From Perkinsus marinus ATCC 50983 (Eukaryota; Perkinsozoa; Perkinsida; Perkinsidae), in assembly GCF_000006405.1 (NCBI RefSeq), contig NW_003208908.1, forward strand, positions 1-25,426: a stretch of 25,426 nt of DNA, given 5' to 3'. Position numbers and translations under genes: made by a program. Below the pieces are notes generated by a model. The model was not told where the DNA came from, did not search any database, and was given only the letters and a program-made list of their open reading frames with translations. Positions 1 through 8,764 of the stretch are shown piece by piece. Each line of letters begins with the position of its first letter. Position 1 is the first letter of the stretch.

Positions 1-2067
1 GATGCCTCGTATTACCGCGATAAACTCATCCATAAGGTAGTAGGCTCGATCATCATCTCCGGTGGAGACTATCCTCTCTTCAGTTCAGCAACTTATTTAT
101 ACGCGCTGAGTCGGCCAGGGTGGCTGGGGTGTACCTCACTGCATGGTGGGGGCTAACACGACAGGCTAAGCTAGAGAAGGAGCAACGAAGAGTTGCTGAC
201 TTACAGGACGTAGCCGAGGATTAGGGAAGTAGGCGTCGACTGTGGGCATGCCATTTAGACTATGAAGGATACCGAGACACGCCGACGAGCGGCTCTCACC
301 ACTTGGGGACTTAACTTTATTCTACGCTCGAATGATGCCTTGCAACACGCCATGCTGGGGGATTCTTTCTACTCCTGGAAAAGCTACACTAGGACTATGA
401 CGGTCGAGAGGCTCAAAGTCAGTAGCGCTACTACTACTACTACTACTATTACTAATACTACTATCACGGTTTCCCTCTCTGCCTGGTAGTTGGCAGTGGA
501 AAGGGAACAGAATAACATAAGAGAGTGGGGCTGCAAGTACTTTACTGCGATGAACAAAGGCGCCAATACTACTTTGAAAAAGGAAGTGAATGAAACGGTT
601 TCGAGTCATCGCCGTGCTCGCGAGCTCCATGCAGGCTCTACTGAAAGTATCGTTCCGTGGCTGGCAGAGAGAAGTGGCCGCCGCACGACTTTTCAATAGA
701 GTCACAACAGAGCATGCAGCTCGGTCTGAGCAGGCTGAGACTAGATTAGCGCAGCTCGTGGACACACTGGTGCTACTATGACTGCTAGCATCCTCTTTAG
801 AGGTATTTGGCCCACTCAGAGCTCACGTCTTTTCCAAGTCACCACGTCGGTGTGGACCATCCACTTAGCGTTGGTTGCCTGGAGGGCCTTGACACGAGAA
901 GGAGTAGCCCAGAGGCAACTGGACGTGAACCCGTCTCGCAGGATCATCACGGTTTCTATTGAGCTCCTCCTCCAGAGTCTCTACTATGCTGCAGTGGACT
1001 CCCGTATTACTATGGCGGAGAGCTTCTTCGACCGTGCCCATCTAGAGAGATCGGGGCATTTGAAGAGACGAGCTTTCGGTGGGTGGAAGGCCGAAGCACT
1101 TCTCCTGGGTGTGCAGCAGAGAGAGGTAGCTCTCTGACCCCCCACGGTCAACAGTTCTATCTCAGCTTGAGCTACGCCAACAATTGGCAGTCTCACAGAA
1201 ATCAATAGCTTATTTCATGGTAGAGCAGTCGAGTATGCAGGCCGATGCTCACCTGCTCTCTATCGTCTTGAGAGAGTGGCTTCACGCTGCAGCGAAGGGA
1301 GTTATTATTAGGCAGCTGGAGTCCAACAAGGGTAGGAGGGAAAGGCGACTGGTCTGGTCGAGGTGTGCTGGCCATCCGTAGTGACAGGGGAAGCCTCTGC
1401 GGAAGCCTTGAAAAATCTGCTAAGGATGGCTCGAGCCGCTGAGTCAATCACGGAGGAGTATATTAGAGTCTCCTTATGTGCATATATCTTCAACATGTGG
1501 CAGCTGGATGTATGGGGGGGGCGCAGATTTGGGAAGAACGGACTCCTCCTTCCTACAGACGCAGAGGGTGGCTCGAGAGAAAACGGCCACAGCGACTGAA
1601 GCACTGAATGCCATGGTAGCGGAGAAGGAGGCTTTGGTGGAGGAGAATGAGAAGTTGCATGCCAGCAGTGATGAACTCCACAACGAATAAGCGACTGAAG
1701 GCTTCTGGATGGGAAGTCCGAGGGGGACGCGGAGAGCGAAAGCTCGTCATCGTCTGGTAACGAAATACTTCTGATGTGATTACGCATGGCTTGTCGTGGT
1801 AGAGGAAGAAGATCTCGAGAGGTGTTCACCGGCGTGGCAGCCCAGGGGTACTCCCCCAGACGAGGCCATCATCGGCAGGCTGGATCTCTATGATGCCGAA
1901 GAGAATTTGAATAACGGTAAGACATCGTCTATGGCATTAGTGGTCGATGTAGTGCTGCTGTAGGGGAATACTTTATGGAGAAGCCTAGCCAGGTTAAATG
2001 CCTGCCTAGTCGAAGGCTCTTTTACTGTGTGAGGGATATTGATGATTATCAGAGCTACTTGGAGTAA
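1..2067 (+). CDS. Sfi1-like W-repeat coiled-coil protein, 5'-truncated, 13 exons
   Basis: Seen: exons 1-36, 84-209, 259-417, 490-585, 635-769, 820-924, 976-1125, 1166-1331, 1388-1509, 1559-1653, 1701-1756, 1803-1916 and 1964-2067 join in phase across GT-AG introns of 40-72 nt, giving 487 residues to a TAA. The first exon runs off the window. The body repeats a short helix motif with hydrophobics and a fixed Trp (LLKVSFRGW, LKRRAFGGW, LLSIVLREW, SLCAYIFNMW, AMLGDSFYSW), followed by a charged coiled coil (VAEKEALVEENEK), an acidic Ser-rich patch and a short tail. Known: Sfi1 repeats have an L-x3-F/L-x2-W core and bind centrin at basal bodies and spindle poles. Inference: centrin-binding or cytoskeletal scaffold. 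Repeat spacing is less regular than in yeast Sfi1, so another W-repeat coiled-coil family is possible. Branch-point-like tactaata is visible in the 418-489 intron. The 51-nt intron 925-975 is a multiple of three without a stop and could be retained. Confidence 0.6.
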
Positions 2068-2517
2068 GCCTTCTCATAGGAAATAGATGCACCCGGTGGT
2101 ACATAGTGTGTTTATATTTGCCCTCTATCATCGTCTTAATGAGTTCTCACTGTGATTTTTACTCTGTGTAGCCACGGGAATAAAGGGGAAGATAGATATG
2201 CAGCCATGCGCAGTAGGAAGACAGCGTTTTCTTCATTCTGTGTGTGTATGAGGGGAAAAAACTGAATTTCACACATTTCTCGACTCCACTTAGTGTGACG
2301 AATCGAGTGGTCTATACGATCAATCACATGAAATTCGGACCGAGATGTTACCCGTCCATCTCGGTACAGTACATAAGCGGGTATAAAATACGCTCGTAGT
2401 ATTGTGCGCATTTAACACACGAGAAGGTACAGTACGAGCATAAAATCTGCTGCTCGTTGTAAACAGTGCCACCCGTTATATCTCCTCAGAGTATTCGAGA
2501 ATGCATCTCTGAGGAGG
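2068..2517. other. Intergenic spacer with a 5'-leader hairpin
   Basis: This 450-bp gap separates two plus-strand genes. It holds the 3' end of the Sfi1-like gene and the leader of the next gene. Apart from the inverted repeat at 2482-2516, listed separately, I see no coding frame with convincing splice signals. The longest open frame here (2136-2411, minus) has no recognisable motif. Confidence 0.5.
2482..2516 (+). promoter_or_regulatory. Perfect 10-bp inverted repeat abutting a start codon
   Basis: CTCCTCAGAG at 2482-2491 and its exact reverse complement CTCTGAGGAG at 2507-2516 enclose a 15-nt loop. The second arm ends one base before the ATG at 2518. In RNA it would form a 10-bp stem directly against the initiator codon, which could slow scanning ribosomes. 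It could also be a DNA-level palindromic site. Function is inference. Confidence 0.45.
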
Positions 2518-3066
2518 ATGAGAAGTCGCTACTCCCTCAACGACGTATGCAATGCCATCTACGACTGGCCCAATAGGGAAATATCAATAGACTCGGAAGC
2601 TTACTCTGCGGGAGTGTGAGTCGTCGAACACGCTCCCTATTGGCACTGTACCATCAGGATGAGGTCGTTGAAGAGGAAAACGCTGATGCAAATGACTGAC
2701 GACTTCTTCATTTCCCTTATCAAAATAGCACGCGAGAGTGTATCCCGTCGCAAACGGTTCAAACAACAAAAAATGGAGTCGAAGATTCTGTCCCTTGACA
2801 GCGCAGAGCAATCGGTCGCACCGCGAAGATGTACGCTCTTCCTGGCTCCCCCGCGAGTTGGGAGCACGATACTAGCTGAGCCCAACACGGAGTTGCTCGT
2901 GCCACAAGCGAGGGAGATTGAGATCGCCCCGTCGCCACCACCACCACCCGAAGCAGCTGTGGACCCTCTCGCGGTTGACACTACTGTGGAAGATATCCAG
3001 CAACGTGCTGGCAAGACTGTATCACTAGAGGTCGAAGAACCAATAGGCGACTCTTCATCAAAATGA
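2518..3066 (+). CDS. Hypothetical basic/Pro-rich protein, two exons
   Basis: Exons 2518-2615 and 2658-3066 join across a 42-nt intron with a consensus GTGAGT donor. The intron removes the only in-frame TGA, and both exons lie in the same frame (phase 2), giving 168 residues. The start is the first ATG after an upstream in-frame stop at 2413. The N-terminal half is helical with basic clusters (SVSRRKRFKQQK, near residues 60-75). The C-terminal half is low-complexity, with a Pro run near residue 130 and an acidic, Ser-rich end. No signal peptide or membrane segment is visible. I do not recognise the family. The basic RRKRFKQQK stretch could be a nuclear localisation signal, but that is inference. 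It lies 131 bp upstream of the next plus-strand start. Confidence 0.5.
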
Positions 3067-3197
3067 TGTTGCGAAGACTAAACCACTCCCGCTCATGTGG
3101 TCATGTTCATGTTTTCTCTAGTACTTTCCTCTTTGCTGTTGTTGGGTTCGAGAGACGGGCTAATAGTTGGATAGCTTTACCCAGCCTAGGGAAGACT

Positions 3198-4281
3198 ATG
3201 AGTTCATCATTCTTCCATTGCCTCTTCCTTCCTCTACTCGCATACGTGGCTACTACGGAGGCTGTACAGCAGCTCTTCCCTGACGTTCCTCTTCCAGAAA
3301 CCACATCCCACCAGTGTGTAGCCTATGCGCCAATACAGGATATATCAGTCTCTGAGGCCTCCGCTATCTTCTACTCCGCCGCACTGTGGAAGAAGTCACT
3401 GAGTTTCCCCGTCTCGGTCCCCAGTGGCCTCATCCTTTACTCAACGACGAATCCTTTCTCATGTGAGTCCATCTCGTTGTGGTGTTCCCTCCAACGTTTG
3501 TTTCAGACTCACCTGCAGTAGTCGAGTTCGAACAGCTGGTAGCGGGCAGTTTCCCCGACATCCGCTTCTATCGCGTGAATCTCGTAGAAGCAACTCAAGC
3601 TGAGCTACTGCAACTGTAAGTGTATGTGATCATCTGCCGAGACTGCGAGTGTGTTCCGAATCGTCAGGCAGTGGATAACCATTCCCCGAGTAATTATTCT
3701 GAGTGCTTATCGAGACTCTGGTAACAAAACTTTCGCCACCAGCATCGATCCACCTTTCGACGCTGAGAAAACGGTATCGTATATAGCCAACGTTACAGGT
3801 TTGGAGATCGCCACTGCATCTCATTTCTACCGGTGAGACCCTCAAGAACCACAGCAATGTGAACTGCCTCTCTCTCCTTCCAGGTCCGCCCCCTTGTACT
3901 CGGACGAGTTCAACGTCCGGCTGCGCCTTGATCCGAGTGTTTTCTCCTTCCGTGACTGGACGGGACTCACAGTGCTGGCGTACATTTGCGCTAAGTCTCT
4001 GTTGCTCCCAGTGCTGAAGAAGATGCATAAGTTCGTGCTCAGTTGCGTTGTCAAGCTCTGTTGATGTACTCTTGTCTCTGCAACATTTATCTCGTAGTGT
4101 TAGTATCGGCAACCTGGGCGCCCCGGTGCTTGTGTGGGTCTGTCCCAATCAACTGGGCTCACCCTCTTCTTTCCATCATGGCATTCAGTATCAGACGTTG
4201 TCGGAGGTTTCTAATACCCATCGTCGAAGCTTCGCCCATTTGCTCTCTGGGAATATGATTGTATTTTCAACTGCTCTCTGA
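3198..4281 (+). CDS. OST3/OST6-like ER membrane protein with thioredoxin-like domain
   Basis: Exons 3198-3462, 3507-3615, 3668-3832 and one starting at 3884 join in phase across introns of 44, 52 and 51 nt (donors GTGAGT, GTAAGT, GTGAGA). The product starts with a signal peptide (MSSSFFHCLFLPLLAYVATT). A thioredoxin-like region follows with FYRVNLVEATQAELLQL, then WITIPRVIIL in place of the cis-Pro strand of Ost3/6 (their xSxPT), then an approach to a first membrane helix (WTGLTVLAYICAKSLLLPVL). Known: Ost3/6 proteins pair a lumenal thioredoxin fold with four C-terminal helices and serve N-glycosylation or Mg transport. No CxxC is visible, so redox activity would be absent. After about 4020 several splice solutions are possible. 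An unspliced reading stops at 4064; others run to a stop at 4281 and include HHGIQYQTLSE, which recalls a conserved Ost3/6 loop. The C-terminus is unresolved. Family call is moderate. Confidence 0.45.
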
Positions 4282-4714
4282 TCCCGTCGTTCAAGTGGTA
4301 TTTACTATCTCGTCCATTCCGCACAACACTGTATAACACAACAAAATTAGCAAGTCAAGAGACGCCAAGGCTCCCACGTCTATCAGTAGAATGCAACAGT
4401 ACCCGAGATCCACCTAGAGATGCAATAAGATCGGTTTTAGAATAGATATTAATGTGCAAAGTGGGATAACATGATAACTAAAACCTGTACAAATACCTGA
4501 ACGGCTTTGATAATAGATAATGTATGATTGAGTTGTAATACAGTAGTAACACAGGAACTATCGATGTAGCGACGTAGCTTTGAGGACGACTCAGAAACGG
4601 CGTAGTGTTATCGCTTCATACGGCGCATCTAAAACGGTGAAGCGACCAACACGACGCCAGACAGATGTCAGATAACAACACTCGAAGCGTCCGACTCGTC
4701 GATTATGCGAGGAT
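4282..4714. other. Intergenic spacer, nothing recognised
   Basis: A 430-bp AT-richer stretch between two plus-strand genes. No convincing coding frame, RNA gene or repeat was seen. A minus-strand open frame (4591-4839) overlaps the next gene and shows no splice support or motif. Confidence 0.4.
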
Positions 4715-5098
4715 ATGCCGCCGCAGTCGGACCTGGCCAGCACAACCGTTTTCCCACGGCAAGGGTCACTTTCATCAAAGCTGACAGAGAATCTTCCTCG
4801 AGTGAACACTTTCGATCGTTGGTCCTCCGAAGAGGCCATCCAGGAGGTGGAAAGAGCGAGTGGAACAATAAGGAACTGCAGAGATGAGACTGCACGGCCT
4901 CATGTGACATATTGAGAGTGAGTGCACAAAAGAAAACCAGGAGGTTCAGAAACTAATCGCGTTTCGTACTCTTCTTCTCGACCTTGTAAGCCACACCAAC
5001 AATCATCCTTGTCCCGGCAGAGGACGCAGGAGCCCCTTCTAAACAGTCGTGCGATTAGGCGGTACACTGGAACTCAACATGAGGGCGAACTCACATAA
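4715..5098 (+). CDS. Tentative small three-exon protein
   Basis: Exons 4715-4903, 4941-4985 and 5021-5098 join with all junctions in phase 0 across introns of 37 and 35 nt, giving 103 residues and a TAA. The middle and third exons give a heptad-like helix (EVQKLIAFRTLLLDL then RTQEPLLNSRAIRRY) after a charged N-terminal half (FDRWSSEEAIQEVERASG). I do not recognise it. The ATG at 4715 is the first in the frame, but another 5' exon cannot be excluded. Support is only the coherent splicing and helical composition. The opposite strand also has open frames, so the call is weak. Confidence 0.33.
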
Positions 5099-5250
5099 AA
5101 TTCATCGTTACTTGTGACATTAACAACATATTCGTTTCAGGGATAACAGAAGTGGTTATACCAGGATGAACACTTCCCTGTAGAGAAGAAGATAATTACG
5201 TGATAGATTAGCGTATTGGTACCAAACATGCATTTTCAACGACATCATCA

Positions 5251-6243
5251 TTACATTGAATAAGAGGATTCACACAACTCCCAGCTACACTCAGAAGAGC
5301 ACTCCTCCGCCTTTACGGAAGGTGTACGGTCATCATCTTGAATCGGTGGCGCATCCTCGTGCAGGAGTTCTTCACAAGAATCGATATCCCACTCATCGAT
5401 TTGACATTCAGCGTCGTCCCTGCCGATGTTGAATGCAGGGACATCATCTGTCGCCGCTGAACGACTCTCTCGTTCTGGAGGGCTTCTGCGTTTTGGATAA
5501 GCTCTACAGTATCTTCCACAAGGAGTTCCTTCTAGCCAGCCAACTGTGAGCATGTGGTCAAGAGCTTTGCGGCCCATTGAGTCTAGGCGACCTCTAATCC
5601 AGCGAACCGACACCCAAGCTCCTCGAGGTTCCATATATTCGCATATCTCATCAAAGCGGCAGTTTATGCAGCTTCGACGACAGCGGCGACAAGTCTTTTT
5701 CTTACGTGGCATACAACGAATTGGTTTTCTGATTACCACAGACTACGAAGAATAACTCATAGTAGTTCAAGTACCCACCTTTCGAGAGGATCCACCTCTT
5801 TCCTTGTACGGTTAAGGGCCAGCGGATGCCTACCACGCTTTGCCTTATTCATATTGCCCACGTGCCTACCATCAGCCTTACTAGTAGTCCCACCACGCGA
5901 ACGGGTAATCATTCCGCCCATTGATACGATGAAGCCAATGTCAAGGATAACGAATATGGTGTCGACGCAGATGAACCAGTACGCGGCGTTCAAGCACTTT
6001 GAAATGAGCTGGAGGCCCATCTCGGGGGTCGATGGCTGCTTGAAGAGGAGCTCATGAATGGTATAGGAGATATCGGTGGCGACAAGGCAGAATATGAACG
6101 CTAGCAATCCTAGTTCCACACGACCTAAAATGGTAGCTGCCTGTGAAGAACACCAATGTAGGTAAGAACTGCACGGATGGGAATGCGGCATAGCCATGCT
6201 GGGGACAACAGACGCTCACTAAGCGGTAGATCCTGAGGAGCAT
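5251..6243 (-). CDS. Two-TM protein with Cys/basic linker and GW[L/I]E-CGxYCR domain (paralogue 1)
   Basis: Exons 6220-6243, 5779-6140 and 5251-5728 (introns 79 and 50 nt; donors GTGAGC, GTGGGT) give 287 residues. Order: two membrane segments around residues 15-40 and 60-85 (LGLLAFIFCLVATDISY; YWFICVDTIFVILDIGFIV), a basic linker, a Cys/Arg cluster (TCRRCRRSCINCRFDEIC), a compact domain of about 42 residues (GAWVSVRWI ... GWLEGTPCGRYCR), then an acidic Cys/Ser-rich tail. Without the second splice the region reads as two ORFs; the 50-nt intron at 5729-5778 fuses them in frame. The domain reappears in the gene immediately upstream (6422 to about 8480, also minus), so these are tandem paralogues. 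I do not recognise the family. The domain could be winged-helix-like or metal-binding, but that is inference. Confidence 0.55.
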
Positions 6244-6421
6244 AACTCTGGGCTGAGTTGGATATTGAAACTAATTCTTATTCATGATGAAGTCAATGAA
6301 CCTCATCTCTGAGTTGTCGTCGACCACTACGACCCATGTCCGGAAGTCATATCAGAAAAAAAAGAAAAGCAAAGACAAAAAAGCCACGTAGCAGCGCCAG
6401 TCTAAGAACCGACTGGACGCT
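6244..6421. other. Spacer between the two tandem paralogues
   Basis: 178 bp separate the 3' end of the upstream paralogue from the start of the downstream one, both on the minus strand. An A-rich run (plus strand, about 6355-6382) lies just beyond the upstream gene's stop, in its 3' UTR. No other feature is seen. Confidence 0.4.
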
Positions 6422-8480
6422 CTAGTAGTAACTCCACGATGGACTTCCAGTATCCGGAGCCCCGCGAATATGATCATGACCATCATAATGCTCGAAATCC
6501 GAGATCCTCACTGAGGTAGTCCGATCAGCACCGTCGGCGAGTCGCCAAAGTCCCTCGGTACTGTGGCTGAGTTCCACTGCTTCCACGATTGGACTTTCGA
6601 GTCCTCCTCCTCCACCACCACCATCACCAAACTGCTGCTGCCTCCAGTCCTTGTCGAACTCGAGGGCGCCCCTGTATACACCGTGGGGCGGCATATCTTC
6701 GCATTCATGGGATACAACAGTTTGCTCATCACATGAAGCGCCGCCCCAGGAGTCCGCTAAACGGCAATAAAGGCCGCAGTCACTGAGCTCGATCCAGCCT
6801 ATGTCAGCGAGTGTCCAAATAATTTCCCAACCACCAGAGGCATACCCAATCTTGGAAGCGAGGTAGTTGAGGCCCACCCAAATGCCAACAGGTTGGAGTG
6901 TCGCATACACGGTCGAAAGCGCGGGAAAGAACTCAGAAGCGGCTCCAGAATGCTCTACCATTTGATCTGGTTCGAGGGCCATGCTAATGTCGCTGACATT
7001 CATATGATCATCGTCGCTTTCCTCCTCTATCAGCTTCTGCACCCACTCAGTGTAGAACACGTCAAAGCTGGGATAGGAGTCCAATGGGCTCATAGGGCAC
7101 TCGCTAACAGTAGTGGAAGAGGACTTACCAATATCGTTGGGAGAATGACACGTGAACGCATCACCCTGATATAAACGAGATGCCTGCAAGCACACAAGTA
7201 TTCATACTATACTACTACTACTGATGATGATGTCGTTGACGATAGGAGCTCCTCAAGAGGATATCTCGGGGTGGCTGCCAGGCGCGGCGCCAGAGACTTC
7301 GACGGATAGTCCACAAACGGTCCGTTCATTGTCTCGTCACCAGCCACCCTGAGCATACCCCAGTGTTATTGACTCTCTTATCGACCACTTCTACTACCTA
7401 TATCCAGACGGTCTGCCTATACTTACCCTACTAGGCCTTCGCCCATGCCGACCACTGGGCTTACCTGATTCACCCACAACGTGATGAAACTCCGCCTTAC
7501 TGACAACAACGTACTTGAGGCCGTCTGGAAATACCCCGACTTGCGATTGCCACGTGATCGACCTGGCACTCCCCAAGTGTCGTGGCCCAGTGAGAGCGCT
7601 GCATTTCTCATGTGACCATTACTACTACACGATGTACTATCAGAAACACTAGACTGTTGTCGTCTATAGGGCCTCTCCACAGTAACCCAGCCTTGTACCA
7701 CTTCACCGTTATCATCACTTGCCTGTACGCCCACATCGGTGCTCACAGATGGAGTCCCTCTACTATCAGGACTTGCAATGGGCACATGTTCATCAACACC
7801 ATCACTCGCCTCGCTGGTGCTGCCCGCCGCTGGAACAATCTCGTATGCTTCCCTCAGCGTCGAGTTTCGTTGGCCAGTAGGCTTGCCTCTATCCCTTGGT
7901 TCTCCTCGACGAACGTAACGAGATATAGTAATACTCACCCAAGCATACAGGGATCGCAATAGGTCAAATAGGGGTGCCAGAGCGCTCTTGCCGTGCGGGG
8001 TCCGATTGCTCGCAGATTTTTTTCTCCCCCTTTTCTTGGTTTTGTTCTTCCTTCGCTGACCACCGCGCTGGCGTCTTAGTACACCACCGACTGTTGAAGA
8101 GCTATTTTATCGCTATGGACGCTGTGAGACTCACCTGGCTTGAGATCACTGCCCACACGGACAGCCAGAAGTAGAAATACGATGCACAAGGTGCACCACA
8201 GGAGAATTCCCTAACATGGACAGGCAGTCTGCGACATACCACTCCAACCTCAAGTGTTGCTGAATTCGAGGAGCGCACACTATTGGCAAAAAGCGAGCAG
8301 GTCCATTGAGCAGGTGCATCAGGTAGCTCTCAGGTTCATTACCAGATTTCCCACGACGCCTGGCTTCACCAACACTCCGAAGATCTCAGTGAACGAGATT
8401 CTATCCATACCTTCCTGAGAAAATATCCAACAGCTATAATCCCTATCCCTACTCCAGTGACATAAGAACAACACAAGCCG
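6422..8480 (-). CDS. Membrane protein with basic linker and GWIE-CGxYCR domain (paralogue 2)
   Basis: Supported exons, 5' to 3': 8135-8210, 7939-8090, 7563-7881, 7465-7524, a 19-nt micro-exon 7398-7416, 7222-7348 and 6422-7183. All junctions keep frame across introns of 38-57 nt and give 504 residues from 8210. Order: a membrane helix (GILLWCTLCIVFLLLAVRVG), a very basic stretch (GGQRRKNKTKKRGRKK), a polar Ser/Asp-rich region, acidic stretches (KLIEEESDDD), the shared domain (GIWVGLNYL ... GWIELSDCGLYCR), a Gly run and a Trp/Tyr end. Further upstream a second helix (SYVTGVGIGIIAVGYFLRK, about 8410-8470) and a linker ending SNSATLE are probably earlier exons, but their splice sites and the initiator are not settled. 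Same layout and strand as the 5251-6243 gene. The 57-nt intron 7882-7938 is a multiple of three and may be retained. Function unknown. Confidence 0.5.
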
Positions 8481-8764
8481 ACTCACACACTGGTAAAGAG
8501 CTGCAATTTTCGTTGTCTCGGCCAAGCCGATCGATAGTTAAACGATTAAGCAGCTGGACTGTAGGGTACAAACCATTGTGAGCAGAAACAAGTTGTGGTA
8601 GTAGTCGACAATGGTGTAGCGATTTCAGTTGTTGTAGAGGATAAGTAACCTGGCCATGGCAGATTCTAAGTTACAGAGGAAAAATTTTTTGCTCTCATTG
8701 TGAAAAATTGGTACCGGATGACGCGCATCTCACTAAAAAACCACGAACACGAACATTAGGTCGT

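Noticed and set aside
322-765. 147-residue minus-strand ORF at the left end
   Set aside because: It is antisense to well-phased exons of the W-repeat gene and crosses a trinucleotide repeat in an intron. It has no motif.
5251-6197. Two separate genes (Cys-rich ORF and membrane ORF)
   Set aside because: A 50-nt GT-AG intron at 5729-5778 removes the intervening stop and joins them in frame. The combined layout matches the neighbouring paralogue.
7100-7130. A possible 25-nt intron (GTAAGT ... TTAG, minus strand) in paralogue 2
   Set aside because: It is far below the size of other introns here, and removing it brings an early stop. The exon reads through without it.
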